Notes: generated by a model from the letters alone, not told the origin. Shown: positions 12,356-24,736, counted from the stretch's first letter. The stretch: 64,000 nt of DNA from Caenorhabditis elegans (GCF_000002985.6 NC_003284.9:434001-498000), one strand, 5' to 3'. Translations and numbers: made by a program.

Positions 12356-15300
12356 CTAATCAATTTTGATAATCCGTTCTTCTTTTGCAGAACTCATATT
12401 ACTTGATGGTGACTTGGCAACTGGAGAAGTTTCAGTGTCACAAGACTGTAAATTGAAACAAATTGAATTTTTTTTCTGTACCTGACACTCACCTTTGTCT
12501 TTATTTTTTCCATAGCTGAGTTTGAATCTCGTTCTTGAACAACCGCGTTCTGAAATTTCGAATTTTTTACCGGGAAAAGTTTTAAAACGTTTTTTTTATA
12601 TCTAGGGCTGGCATGTTTGGCGGTTTTTTGAAATTTGAAAATTTTCCGAGCATAGGTATTCACGACGGCCGACGATTTCCGAGTTTAGACACTTATTATA
12701 AAATTTTATGACTAGTACAGTGAGTTGCCAAACTCGGAAATTGTCGACCGCTGTGAAAACGGTGAAATCGGAAGCCGGAATTTTGAAAACAACTTATAGA
12801 ATAAACACACATATTAAAAAATGGTGCCAATAAACGTAAAAGTGTACATTCCACCACAATTCCTATAATAAAAAAGAAACTTAAAAAATATAATTTGAAG
12901 GTTTTGATTGAAAATATTGAGGCTTTGAACCTGGAAAAGTGTTTTATTTTCGAAAATTAAAACTTTGATGAAAATACAGAAGAAAAACTATAAAATTTTG
13001 GAATGTTTCAGCTAACTTAAATATTTGTTGTTTCAAAGTGGAGTACGATCAGTGGGGAAATATTTGACATTTTTTTCACAATAGTTTTTAATATGTTCCT
13101 TATTTCACCTTCAAGACATTTTTGAATAGCTCCAGTGAGGATTTTATCTAAATATGTTTACAATGATCCAAAAACAATTGAATATTCTTTTAAAACACTC
13201 TGAATTTTTTTTAAGATTAAAAAAATTCCAGTCAAACAATTTGGAAAATTGGCAACATTTTGAAAAATAAGAGTTTTCGAAAAAATCCAGAGCAATTCTA
13301 AATGTTCCGACCTCGAGAATAATTTAAAATTAATACATAAAACAAAAATTTGAGAGTAAATCAAAAAATTTCAGATTAAAAAAAAGTTTCACTACGATAC
13401 TTGGGTATTTTGGCAATATTTCAAACATTTTTCCAATTGATGCTTCATCACTTTCAAGCCAAAATAACAACTAACCTGTCGACTTAGACGCGGACGCTGA
13501 AAATCTCCGGATAAGTTTTTTGACTTGGTGGTGTTGTTCATCTGGAAGTGAATATTACAATGTGTTTCAAAGAAAAATGTGAATATTTGGTGGCACAGCG
13601 TAGGTTATATCAACAGAAAAAGAAATATTAGACTCCAATAAAACCTAATCTATTCTCAAAATACATAGCAGAAACACGAGTCTGCATTAATATCTCGCGT
13701 GACATTTCGAATAGGACAGGGGTACTGGCATCAATTGTTAATTTATATAAACAATCCATGAACATCTGGAAGAATATAACACGCCGTCCGCATATTGTTT
13801 AAACAAAAGACTGTGATGTCTTGAAAAATTAATTTTCACCTTCTCAACATATCCCAGGTTGACGAAGCCGTGCTCAAATTCGTCAATTTTTGTGTTAAAG
13901 TCGGTAAGAAGACTCTGGAAATTGGATGTTAAAGGTGGAATAGCGCCAGTGGGGAAATTGTTGAAAACAACTCCTATGGCCTCAAAATGACATAATAGAA
14001 CTTTAAAAAAAAACTTTGAAATTTTTTATTTACTGTCAAAAAATACAATTACTCAGTTTTTGTCACTCTTAATTTTGGAAGCCGACCAAAAATAATTTTT
14101 TTGTCTACATTTTTTAAACTGTAATTTTGCTTTAGTTATTTTTATTTAAACATTGTAGGGTTCGGAACATGCGACACTGCTCTAGATTTCTTCAGAAGCT
14201 CCAGTGCCAGTGGAGAAATTGGGTTGAAACACACAGATGGTACCACAGTGGCCAAATATTATATTTTAAAAATTCAAACAATTTCTCTGAATTTTGTTAT
14301 ATGATTTTTCAAAAGCTGATAGAATTTATTAATATGATATTCGATCATTGTAATACCATAGGCGTGTTTAATCCAATTATTCTAGTGGCGCTACTCCAAA
14401 AATTATTTTCTTTAGGTATAAAAATAAATAAATGTAAATTAAACTAATTTTTTTAAAAATGGAACCGTGTTTTTTTTAATTTCTGCAGGAATTCAATTAT
14501 TCTACCTAAATCTACCTAAAAGGTGTTTAGGTTTTCTTTCGGAAATCTTTTTGAAAATTTCACTTACCGCTCTTGCAAGATCCTCATGGATTAAATCCAT
14601 TGCCGGGTTCATCTAAAACAAAAAACATTTTATGACTATTTTGCTTGATTTTTTATGTTCACAAAAAAAGCAATTTAATAATTTGCAAACGTCCATGAGA
14701 AAAAGAAATCTTTTGAAAATTAAAAAAAAACTCACATCGTAATCCTCATTTGAAACAGACGCATATTCGATATGATTTTCATTTTCTATGGAAAACAATG
14801 ATTTTCCCGAAAACCTGTCTTCTTCATTTTGCCTCATCTTCAAAAAACTGCCAATCTTTTTGAACATTGTCTTCTTTTTCGGCATTTTTCCAGAATTCGT
14901 CATTTTGTTCTCTAATGTTCCGTATATTGGTTTCTGGAATAAATTTTGTATTATTGCATACTTGAAATGACATGACGATTTTTCAGAAACTTTTCCTATT
15001 GAAAAGTCTTATCAGTATTTAGCTTTCTATAGTTACACCGTGTGGTGTGCATATGAAAAAGTTGACGCAAAAACTCCTTGCAGAATATATTTCAAAAATG
15101 TAAAACTAAAATATTACTCAGCATGTGCTTTAAAAATTTTAGTTGGCAGGAAATGTACTCGATTTTGGAATTCAGTTAGGCTCAAAATGGACAGTAGTGA
15201 AAAATTGAAAGAACAATTTGAAAAAAAAATTATTTAGGTGAGTGTTTGAGCTAAAAATCTAAAATTAAACTTTTAATGGTAGAGCCCGGTTTTTAAAAAA

Positions 15301-16217
15301 GCATTTCTATGATTCTGCTAAATTTATATTCCTACTAAACCCGTCTATCAAAAAAACAACGGTTTTTTCAGTTTGATGTAGAAATAATGTTTTAAATGCT
15401 TACAACACACGTGGTGTCAGGCTGTCCCGTGACCTACAAAAATGTGGGAATTTTTCGCTCAGAAAATGTGACGTCAGCCCGATCTTAACAATGCGAAATC
15501 AGTTGATATCAGCATTTTTTGTAAATCAAAGTAGATCAAACCAAATTGGGACACTCTGACACCACGTGGCAACAGTGCTTTAGTTTTGTTGAACAGCGGC
15601 AAAAGCTCACTATCAGTTTTCACAATTTTTTCCAGCTCGACAAAAAATTAAAAATTTTGCAACAATTTTTGAAAAGCTCTATTTCCATATTTGGCTATGT
15701 AAAATTATAGGCGTGTTTTAACAGATTTTGCACTGCACCCTACATTTTAAATAACTTCACACTAAAGTGAATAAACTGAATTTGTTTTTTTTTTAATTGA
15801 TAATGTGTTGTTTTGAGATTTTTTTTTTGTTTAAAACAGCTTAGGTAACCTAGAAATAGATTCTAGAAATTCAGATTGAAGATATTAAAAAAATATAATC
15901 AAAACGTGTCGTCACCGGAAAAAACACTCGCCGTTTACTCACCTCAACTAAAACGCAAAAAATTGTTCAAACATTTCAAAACGGTCATAAATACATGTTC
16001 ACTTCCTTATCACTATTGCTATCACAATTCAGAATGGGGTATTCTTCCTGTATTTTAGTGTTAACAAACAAACTAATTGAGTGGGCTGCGAATGAGTATT
16101 TTCCAATGCAAAAACTCACTCTCCTTATTGCAACCTCCGAGATTTCTGTTATTTTTGAGCTAATTTTGCTTTCGAGAAGTTTGTAAGCGTTTCTTGGAGG
16201 CCACGTTGGCATTTGGC
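12356..16217 (-). CDS. Unrecognised ~225-aa protein, multi-exon
   Basis: I do not recognise this family. Exons (minus strand) are 16217-16120, 16047-about 15995, 14933-14736, 14612-14568, 13914-13840, 13541-13476, 12549-12493 and 12445-12356. The last six all join in phase 0 with consensus donors (mostly GTGAGT/GTAAGT/GTTAGT) and acceptors (CAG or TAG), which strongly supports a real gene. The chosen start is ATG 16212, five bases after a TTTTTCAG acceptor, so trans-splicing is plausible; the protein would begin MPTWPPRNAYKLLESK. The middle is basic (GKMPKKKTMFKKIGSFLK), followed by Glu/Asp/Ser-rich stretches, and it ends KEERIIKID. No signal peptide or membrane segment is seen, so it is probably cytoplasmic or nuclear. 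The junction after 16047 is unresolved: donors there are weak and a possible 5-nt exon lies at 15943-15947. Intron 4 holds a MITE copy. Confidence 0.65.
12658..12760. repeat. Short inverted-repeat element
   Basis: The arms CGGCCGACGATTTCCGAG and CTCGGAAATTGTCGACCG face each other across about 45 bases, with TTCAC...GTGAA extending the pairing. It lies in an intron of the minus-strand gene and is a likely small MITE. Confidence 0.6.
13038..13456. repeat. Degenerate copy of the GGTGGAGTAGCGCC MITE family
   Basis: The left end reads GTGGAGTACGATCAGTGGGG and the right end TTTTCCAATTGATGCTTCATCAC. Internal landmarks are recognisable but heavily mutated, so this looks like an old copy. It is intronic to the minus-strand gene. 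Confidence 0.6.
13929..14402. repeat. Copy of the GGTGGAGTAGCGCC MITE family
   Basis: The left end TTAAAGGTGGAATAGCGCC is intact. The right end reads CTAGTGGCGCTACTCC. The left arm contains the ATGCGACACTGC landmark and is followed by a rearranged right arm, so two copies may have merged. It lies in an intron of the minus-strand gene. Confidence 0.75.
15408..15570. repeat. MITE with CACGTGGTGTCAG inverted ends
   Basis: The left end ACGTGGTGTCAGGCTGTCCC pairs with the right end GGGACACTCTGACACCACGT. This family, ending in CACGTGGTGTCAGAGTGTCCC, is very common in C. elegans. A related right-half fragment lies at about 22640-22745. Confidence 0.8.
15630..15755. repeat. Fragment of the GGTGGAGTAGCGCC MITE family
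   Basis: Only the right-hand segment is recognisable (GCTCTATTTCCATATTTGGC through ATTATAGGCGTGTTTTAACAG to GCACTGCACCCTAC). It is intronic. Confidence 0.45.
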
Positions 16218-16649
16218 CTGAAAAAAACTGCATAAAAAAAATGAATGAACAAAAAACGGGAAGTTGTATAGTGTAGCGCAGCCGGACTTTAGTTTGCTTT
16301 GACTGACAATTTTATTTTCAATTTTCAATGCTTGGTCAGAAATGTTTGCATTTCAGTGTATGGAACAGTTCAATGTTACTTCAGCACAGATTTTTCAGTA
16401 TTTTTCCAATTTCGTGTTCCCAAATGCATTAATGTGGTAGTGCGTAAAAATGATTTTTCATTATTTTTGAGCACTAAGCTCTAACAATCACAAACGAAAT
16501 AATATACATATTAGTGGGAAATGAGAGAAATGAGAGAAATAAATTAATTTAAAATATGACAACCTGAAAATGAGAAAAGGCAAAACATAAGAATACTAGT
16601 CAAATAAATTAAGTATTGCAGACATCATCATGGATTTTTTTGTAGATAT
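16218..16649. other. Short intergenic gap between two minus-strand genes
   Basis: The ~430-bp gap between the stop of the Q-rich gene (16650) and the first exon of the next gene downstream (16217) holds no further feature. The spacing is at the upper end of C. elegans operon gaps, so co-transcription is possible but not shown. Confidence 0.4.
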
Positions 16650-19047
16650 TTATGGCACACGGACGTAACGAGGCTTAGCAGTCGTTCGTTTTTCGATTAG
16701 ACTCTGAAATTGGCTTATTGTGATTAAAAATTGAAAAAAATGTTTGTAGCCTACCCTATGATCAATTGTTGGACCAGGAAGTACATGCCCACTGTACCGT
16801 TTTTTCGATGAACTCACTCTTCCGGAACTTCTTGTAGCGGCGGATGGTTGTGGGTTGGGTGGGGTCACACTTGCTGATTTGGTGGCTTGGTAAGTACGGA
16901 TGGCATGGGCCTGATGGTGACCGGTTGCAGTTACAGTTGACTCATATATTCTAGGCTGGACACGGGCAGCGGGTTGGGCATTTCTTTGTCTGAAAAAAAG
17001 TGATAAGCGGGCATTTTTTGGAAACACGCTGAAATTATTTTATTCTAGAACTGTTAAAGAATTAAAGGATTAAAGGACGATCCTTTCTTCAAGCGCTATG
17101 CACTGCGGATCTGGTATTCAGGTGAACTGCCTGGTGGTGATCCCACTGGGCTATAATTTAAGCCACGTCCTAGCCGGGGACTGTGGCCGATAATCCGGAC
17201 TTGAACTCGTGACCTCCAGATTTCTAGCGGCCACCACTACCGACTGAGCTATCTGTCCCCTTCCAAGAAGGCGCTACTATCGCCCACCCGCTCCGCTGTC
17301 CTCACACCATCGCCCTTTTTTGTTGTGCACATCAATAGTGACGCGTGGTCCCGCCTAGCGTCGGTCGCAGTAAACAGAGTGTAATAGGGTGGGCGTGGTG
17401 TGCAATCTTCCCACTCGCCTTCGTGGAAGGCCTAATGATGTCATACATTTGAAAACACTTGTAATTGCTAAATTAATTTTCTAATTTAATCTTGCTAATT
17501 TACTGCCTATATTAAAATTTGTAAAAAGTAGTGATTGGTAGCGCTGACAGTAGGGCAATTCAAGCAGAAAATACCCCGAGAGTCTAGGTCTCCAGTATCT
17601 GAAGCGTCAGGTCACATGATCTATTATTATTATTAAAAAAAGATACCTCTGTGCTCCAGTTGCCACTGATCTAGTTGCAACAGTTCCCCTTGTTTGTGGC
17701 TGAGAGTAAGCTTGGTGCAAAGCTCGTTGTCTTCTCTGATACTCTGCTGGATCGGTCGGACCGACAGACTGTGAGTTGAATGGTCCATTGAGTGGAAGAT
17801 TCCCATTTGCAGCGATTCTTCTTGGAATAATCTGTTGCACAACTTGTTTGCCGTCTTGATAGTAATGAACAACTTGATTGGTATTTCCGTTGGCAGGCCT
17901 CTGAGGAGCAGTTGTGGCTTGGACACTTCCTTGCTGGAACACAACTTGTTGAGCGGCGCTAGGTCGGTTTTGGGCCGGTTGTGGAGCTTGCTGGCGGGGA
18001 AGTTGTTGAGAGGGGATGTGTGGTTGTTGGTTAGGTTGATGAGGCTGCTGTACTTGTTGCTGTGGAGTCTGTTGATGAACTTGCTGCACCTGCTGAGGTG
18101 TTTGGGCATTATACTGTTGTTGCTGAAGATAAATTTGATGTTTTAGTAAAAAAGTATCTCGAAAAAATTATATATTTTTTCGTTGGATTATCACTAAAAT
18201 TTCAAGAAAAGTTCACACTTTCGAAAAATGGTGGCTTCTCTTTTTATGATCATGGTGATAAACTTTAAGGATCAGTGCGTCAATGGGAAATTAGTTTCTT
18301 GTAGTTTCTTAAAATTTGTTTTTTCTACGGGACTCTTACAAGAAAATATTGTTAGAAATTACTCACATTATAAAACTGTTGTTGTTGAGGTTGTTGAGGT
18401 TGTGGTTGTTGAACTGGGAATGGTGTCGAATAACCATATTGTTGCTGTTGATAACCTTGGGGCTGTTGAGTTTGTTGAGGTTGATGATAAGGTGGGAGGC
18501 CGTACTGGAAATTATTAGTCTGACAGGGGTCTATAAAATTTCAAAGGCGAAACCAGTACTAACCTGTTGATTATATTGATTATTTTGTTGTCCCCAGTAG
18601 TTTTGGGTTTGTTGTCCGTAGAATGGAGCCTGCAATTTGAATATGTATTTTTTTTTTTGAAAACCTAGAAACCTGGGTATAGTAAAACTGTTGCTGCTGT
18701 TGGTGGAACGGCTGCTGGAAGTGATTTTGATGGTTCCAGAAGTTGTTATACGGTTGTTGTGGTTGTTGAACTTGCGGCGCGACTTGTTGAGCAGTTTGTA
18801 GAGCAACTTGTGGAGCAACTTGTGGAGCAACTTGTGGATGAGTCGGAGCAGTCGGAGCAACAACCGACACTGATCTTGCTTGCTGAATATGCTTTGCTGA
18901 TTGGGTAACAAGTTTTTGAGTCGTGGTTGGAGAATGGGTTGCACGTGTTGTAGTGGTTACTTTTGGTGCAGTTGTTGTAGCAGATGATGTTTTGGGTGCT
19001 TGGGTTGTTGTTGTTGTAAGAATTATTGGTGCCTTAATTAGACTCAT
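16650..19047 (-). CDS. Gln-rich prion-like protein, 452 aa
   Basis: Six exons on the minus strand: 19047-18673, 18629-18564, 18519-18367, 18122-17647, 16989-16755 and 16703-16650 (TAA). All phases agree and donors/acceptors are near consensus. The N-terminus is Thr-rich (TTTTTQAPK, TTTAPKVTTTTR), with repeated QVAPQVAPQVALQ around residues 75-90. Residues ~95-290 are Gln/Pro/His/Tyr/Asn-rich, with runs such as FHQQQQQFYYTQ and QQQQYGYSTPFP. The C-terminal ~170 residues are less biased and basic (PAEYQRRQRALHQAY, SSSKKRYSGHVLPGP, KRTTAKPRYVRVP). It resembles C. elegans proteins with Q/N-rich prion-like domains; no enzyme motif is visible. An in-frame stop just upstream of ATG 19047 supports this start, although a non-CAG acceptor there (TTTCCAAG) could join an upstream exon. 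Confidence 0.8.
17155..17262 (-). repeat. tRNA-derived SINE-like sequence in an intron
   Basis: On the minus strand, from 17262, it reads as a tRNA-like head with A-box TAGCTCAGTCGG and B-box GAGTTCAAGTCC, then continues into a tail with GGCCACAGTCCCCGGC. The 3' side does not pair properly with GGGGACA to close a normal acceptor stem, so it is a tRNA-derived repeat or decayed tRNA rather than a working gene. It lies in the large intron between exons 4 and 5 of the Q-rich gene. Confidence 0.65.
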
Positions 19048-19445
19048 GCAACTTGGAAAGTATGTATAGGAGAGTAGGTTTTAACTGACTTGATAGGCTA
19101 AGATGATGACATACGAATATGCTAAGATGTGTCAGTGGAGGTTGATGATTTTTTTTCAACTGTAAGTTTTGTTAGTTGAATTTAATAGCATTATCAATGT
19201 TTTGAAATGTATATGTAAAATTGTACAGGTAATACGTCACAACTGGTCAAATTTTGCATTGTGTTTTAAAGTTGAAATATTTTCCAAAAGATTCTTAACT
19301 AACCTCCAGTAAACTAAACACCTATACATCTTTAAAATCATAAAAGTTTGACGATTAATGTGCTTGTTGGAATCAGTTAAAAAACACCGATATTTTTTAG
19401 AAAATTAAAATTTGGGTTTCGCATTTGATTCAACAAATTTAGTGG

Positions 19446-19860
19446 TAAAGGTAGAGTAGCGCCAGTAGGATTTTTTTCTAAAACACTCGTAATGATCCAA
19501 GACGATTAAATATCATAATAAAAAACTCCACAATTTTTGAGATTTTTTTATAATTTCCTGTCAAAGTTTCGGCAGATTACCAAAATGTAGAATAAAATGA
19601 GTTTTTGGGAAAATCCAAAGCAGTGTCGCATGTTCCGACCCCTGCAATGTTTTAATACAAATAATGAAAACAAAATTAAGGTATAAAAAATGTAGGAAAA
19701 ATTCTTTTTCTGGTCGACTTCCAAATTATGAGTGGCAAAAACTGATCACTTTTTGACAAAAAATAAATGAGTTGCAAAATTTTTTAGAAAAGTTTTAGTA
19801 TGATATTCAGTCATTTCGGTATCATGTGAGTAGTTTGTAACATTTTCCTCACTAGAAAGC
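19446..19860. repeat. Copy of the GGTGGAGTAGCGCC MITE family
   Basis: The left end AAAGGTAGAGTAGCGCCAG is clear and the internal landmarks are in order. The right end is eroded near TTTTCCTCACTAG. It lies between the Q-rich gene and the upstream Gly/Ala-rich gene. Confidence 0.8.
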
Positions 19861-19916
19861 TATCTGGTTTTGAAAAACTAATTCCAATATATATAGGTAA
19901 TACTATATGTACTAGT

Positions 19917-22373
19917 CTAGATCTGACGAGGTTTTCCGTTAAAATTCAATATCATTCCATGCACGTTCGCACTCACAATACTGGAATCAGTAAGATCTGG
20001 CAAAACTTTGAGCTCGTCGACTTGCTGCTGCACCACTATACTCTGCTCTTTACGCTGATTCTCGAAATTTGTGCTGATGATTCGCGAAGCATCAGTAATT
20101 TTCTGACGAATATTGTTTCTCTTGTCGGGAATGTTTTGCACCGCTGCATTGAAGTCATACTTTGCCGGTTTCTCAATGTTCTTATTCCCTTCCACCTACA
20201 AAACATAAAAGCTTGTTGAAAAGAATAACCAAGAAAACAAAGGCACCAGGAAGAAACAAAAAGAAAAAAAGAAATTTCAAAACTTACTTGAGCTACAATT
20301 TCATCAATTTCTTCCTTTGAAAGCTTGCTCTTTTTGAGCACTTCAACCAGCTTGTCAAGCTTCGGCACAATAGGTTGCGTCTTCGTTCCATGAGTAGCTA
20401 TCACATTTCTTTTAAGTTCATCTGTGCTTTCAGCGTCGATAGTTGGAATCACTTGTTGGCCAATTTCAGTTTTCTTGTTTATCTGGAGAGAAAATATTTG
20501 GAATTCGTGAAAAAACTGACAGCTTAATTGAGGAATGGTTATTGAAACAGTTTTAGAAATTCATTAACTAAGTTGAAATTCTAACAACCAGCCTCACTAT
20601 TCCAGTGAAACAAAATGTTTGACTATTAGGATATTTTATATATCAGAAAAAGTTTTACTATGTGGCAAGCGAAACTTTTCATTTTTACGGGGATACAAAC
20701 TTTACGAACAGACACTAATTTCTACAGTAGTCGCATTTTTTGATTGGGTTTATCTTGAAAACGGCTCAATTTTTAAATAATGATGGATATGAAAAATGTT
20801 CTACAAACAATTTTGATACCCTCACACTTTGAATAGTAGAGCACACTCTCATGGGCGGAAGGGTTGCTGTTTTACAACTCAAAAAAAATTCTACAGTAGC
20901 TCAATAGATAAACAACAACAGAAAAATCTTCAATTTATCAATATCCGAGTTCAAATAATTTGGAAACCAACATCTGAATATCATGATAAAACACTCCAAA
21001 CATTTTTATATTTTTCATAATTTCCGGTTAAAGTTTTGGAAAATTGCCAAAATTTTGAAAAGCATGAGCTTTTGAGGAAATTTAAAGAAATGTCGCATGT
21101 TTTGACCCCTACAATGTTTTAATACAAATAATTTAAACATAATTAAAACATAAAAAATGTAGAAAAAACAATTTTTTTTGGTCGACTTCCAAAATTATGA
21201 GTGGCAAAAACTGAGTAATTGCCACTTTTTGAGAGTCAATAAAGAATTTCAAATAATTTGTTGAAACGTTTTAACATGATATTTGGTCATTTTGAGACCA
21301 TAGGAGTAGTTTTTGACAAATTCCCCATTGGCGCTACTCCACCTTTAAAAGATTTTTCGACTCGACGAAAACTCAGTTTGGAATTGTTTTTTAATTCCGT
21401 GGAAAATTAGTTGAATTTTTTTTTTCGATTATCAAGGTTTGAGAATATTTTTCACAAACTGACCAAATCCTCATAATCCAATTCTTCTTCAGGCTGAGTT
21501 TTCCCATTTTTGTCTGGCAGCTGAATTCTGATTTGACGCGGTGGTGGACTTGTTGGCTCAGTAGTTGCCTCTTCTTCGTACTGAAATTAGTCACATTCTA
21601 ATTTTCTCCACATAAAAATTAAAAAAATACCTCGTCAGGTGTTGTAGTAGTTGTTGTTGATTCTGTAGTCGTTGTCGAGGTAGTTGGAGTAGTCGTGTCA
21701 ACTTCATAGTCTTCTTCTTCAATATCCACAAGACCGTCAGGTGCCTTTGGCGTTTTTTTCTCTGTAACTCCCGGAATCTCAGCGTTCTCATCGTAATCGT
21801 CTATGTTCGGCGCGGGGAAGCTAGTCCCAAACTCTGGCCCAAGTCCGCCAGAAGTTTTTCCAGGTGCTGGACCAAGAGCACCAAGGTTCAAACCACCACC
21901 TCCTCCTTGCTTCATAAGTGCTTCTGCAAAAATTGTCTGTTGTTTCAATAGATCAGAAACGCTAAAATACTAACGAGAATTTTTAGCTGTCTGTTCTAAA
22001 ACTGCTGGGAACCAATTTCCTTCCGAGGCCTGGTTTAGTACTCCAACTCCAGTTCCAGTCAGTTGCAGGGCTCCTTGAGCAAGCTGATACACTATAAGAA
22101 TTTTAAATCCAATTTTTTTTGTCAATACCAACTTACACTGTCCAATCTGAGCTATCGCACCTCCGGCTTGACCGGCTGCCCCTGCTCCCGCAGCTCCCGC
22201 TCCAGCCAAGGCTCCCAATCCAGCACCATTTCCTGGAAAATTATATGTAAAAGTGTTTTCTATAATTGAAAATTTGTTACATATCTTAAATTTCGATCAA
22301 AATATACTTTTTTGTTGAATTCTATCACAAACAGGACATTCAGAACAAAAAAACCGATAAAGGTGTTTTCCAT
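19917..22373 (-). CDS. Gly/Ala-rich, Thr-rich, acidic protein, ~370 aa
   Basis: Well-supported minus-strand exons are 22232-22137, 22091-21975, 21923-21631, 21580-21464, 20482-20288 and 20195-19917 (TAG), all in matching phase. In order the protein shows an Ala/Gly repeat (LGALAGAGAAGAGAAGQAGG), then a small region with QLAQGALQLTGTGVGVLNQA, a Gly-rich stretch, an acidic region with DIEEEDYEVD followed by a Thr run (TTSTTTTESTTTTTTPDE), a second acidic segment, and a Lys/Glu-rich C-terminus of coiled-coil character. The composition suggests an extracellular or cuticle-type protein, but I recognise no domain. The first exon is uncertain. ATG 22373 with a 19-nt exon ending at 22355 keeps phase, yet reading on past that donor would give the hydrophobic FFVLNVLFVIEF, which looks like a signal peptide but does not splice in frame. 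Confidence 0.65.
20955..21349. repeat. Copy of the GGTGGAGTAGCGCC MITE family in an intron
   Basis: The left terminus is missing. Internal landmarks run from CTGAATATCATGATAAAAC to the intact right end TTGGCGCTACTCCACCTTTA. It lies between exons 21580-21464 and 20482-20288 of the Gly/Ala-rich gene. Confidence 0.8.
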
Positions 22374-24736
22374 TCCTTCCGAATATTGCGTAAAAGATAT
22401 CTCTTGTTTCCTAATGTATTCCGAAATCCAGTTCTTGCGTGATCTTCAAGTGTTTCTATATCTCTGCCAACCATCTCTGCCACCACTATTTCCCATTAGT
22501 TTAGAAGGAAATGATATTCGGCGCAATCGAACGGCATTTGATAAAAAATGAGGATTGCGTCGCCAATTCGCAACTGGGAGGAACGTGACAAAAAGAAGGA
22601 TGCGGGAAAAGTGTATACATTGGTCAAACCTAAGTAGGGTTCTCAACAGATTTCACGAGGTTAACAACATGCTGACGTCAAATTTTTCTAGGCGAAAAAT
22701 TCCTTGTAGGTCAAACCGTAATGGGATTTCCTGACACCACGTGACTTTGTTAAAATGCATATTTTTGAACAGTTGTAACGTCATTTTTTTACACTTTTTC
22801 ATTTGCCGACACTACTTGAGTAACCCCATAAGAGTTTATCATATTATTTAACAGGGATATATATAGCATTAGTAACGTTGACAGGGATAAAAGATCTCTG
22901 TACCCACGTCTAGAGTATATATTCAAAGAGTTTGCAATTTCAAAAGCTAAAGCGTTCAGATTTTCAAATATAAAGCACACATTTGAAAACTGTAAAATAA
23001 AAATAAAAATACTATTGAAAATGACAAAAAATGGTCTTCCAAAAGTAGAGGCTCAATTTTAACCTATTTTTCAAGAAATAAAATCACAAACAGAATATCA
23101 CTGTCTTGCAAATAAAAAAAATATACCAGAAGCTGAATTTAGTTAAATGAAAAATAAACTATAGACCCTACTCCAAAACTTTATAGACTCTGGTGTACGA
23201 TTCCAAACGACAAGGTTCAGCAAGTTAAAAAAAATGACAATTATTAGAGTGTACAAAATTTTAGGTTTTTGAATACTCCACGTAATGCAATTTCAAGTCA
23301 CAACTCACCAAGAGCCCCCCCGAGCAGGGATGTCGCTAACGATGCAATTTCCCCGAATTGTGCATCGGTACCGGAGATAAGTAAAAAAATGAAGGAGGCG
23401 AATTTCTCCCAACGCATGTCAAAATGCGCTGTCAATTCAAGAGCGAAGTGAAAGAAAATGAATTGGGGACGAGGCAAGGCGCAACCGAATGACTGTGTTT
23501 AAGACGATCAACACGGGCAACACGAAGCTGCTGCCGCTGCTTCTGAATGCTTTTCGGAGAGACAGCGAGAGAGAGGGGGCCTGCTGCTGACGAGCTTCTT
23601 TCTAGCCAACGAGGGAAGGGGGTGGAGGAGAAGAGGAACGAGATATGGTCGGAGAGAAAAAGAACGAAAGCTTCGGCAAGCACTGACGACGGTCAAGTTA
23701 ATGCCATGGTCATCTCTTTTTCGGACTGGTTTCATCTTCATCTTCTCCCCCCTCAATGCCTATGGCTTCTTCTTGTCTACCGCCAACATTTTTCTGGCGG
23801 GACACACTGAAGACTCAACGCATATTATTGTGTTTTTAATGCTTTTTAGTTTTAAAAAGAAATGGAGAGAAAGATGAAGAATGGTCGAGTTATTATCCCG
23901 TTTCGTGTGTTTTCACTGAATTATGTAACATTTGGATTTCAAAGAAAACTTTGGGATGTAGTAAATATTCAAAATCTGAAGTACAATTAGACATAAAGTC
24001 AATCTTATCAAAACAGGCAACCCCACAAGATGCATATGCCAGGAGGTTTGCTTGAAATTTACGGAATGCTCTAAAATATTTTAGTGACATTGGGAAACTT
24101 CTGCAAAGCCTGCAAGAGATTTCTACTTTTCTGAAAAGTTAACCAAGTTTCCTTACTCTTGATTTTTTTGTGTTGGTGTTCGGTGGCTAATAATCGCAAA
24201 ATCTAATATCAAGCTTCATCGGAAACAATTAAAGTGTTGCATATTACTAATTAGCAACAACATAGGCTTCTGGTTTATTACTTGTCTTGGCAAATGTTGG
24301 TGTAGACAGATCGTACCTAAAATCATTGTAACTTCGTTTGCAGTGACACAAATTGATTTTTCACATGCAAATTGATAAACCAGGCAAAAAAAGATAATCC
24401 ACAGAGATCCCACAAACGAAGGTAGGCAGAAAAGCTGTTTAGTTAATTTTTTTATAAATTTTGAAAATTTTTTGCTTTCATTGGAATTACAATTTTGTTG
24501 AACATCATCATGTGTTACGCCTTCTCAAAACAGAAAATTTTTACTAAAAACTCAGAATATATACAATTTAATATTCAATACATTAATACAATTCTATACA
24601 ACCTATTCAATTCAAAAATAATGTTTAAATAAAATGAAAAATCGATATTTGCAAACAAATATAACACTAACAGTGGTTGCCAAAAAATGTGGAAGTTAAC
24701 GTTTTATGATTCTTTCTTGATGCATCCTCATTTAAA
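22374..24736. other. Intergenic; candidate promoter region of the minus-strand gene
   Basis: At 22640-22745 lies a right-half fragment of the CACGTGGTGTCAG MITE. The stretch 23290-23770 is less AT-rich, with GA-rich runs (GAGAGAGAGGGGG) and open frames on both strands, but I found no exon structure. It may be regulatory DNA of the minus-strand genes; that is inference. Confidence 0.4.

Noticed and set aside
23432..23756. Overlapping minus-strand frames near 23.5 kb considered as a first exon of the Gly/Ala-rich gene
   Set aside because: No signal peptide and no donor in the needed phase; the region looks more like GA-rich promoter DNA.
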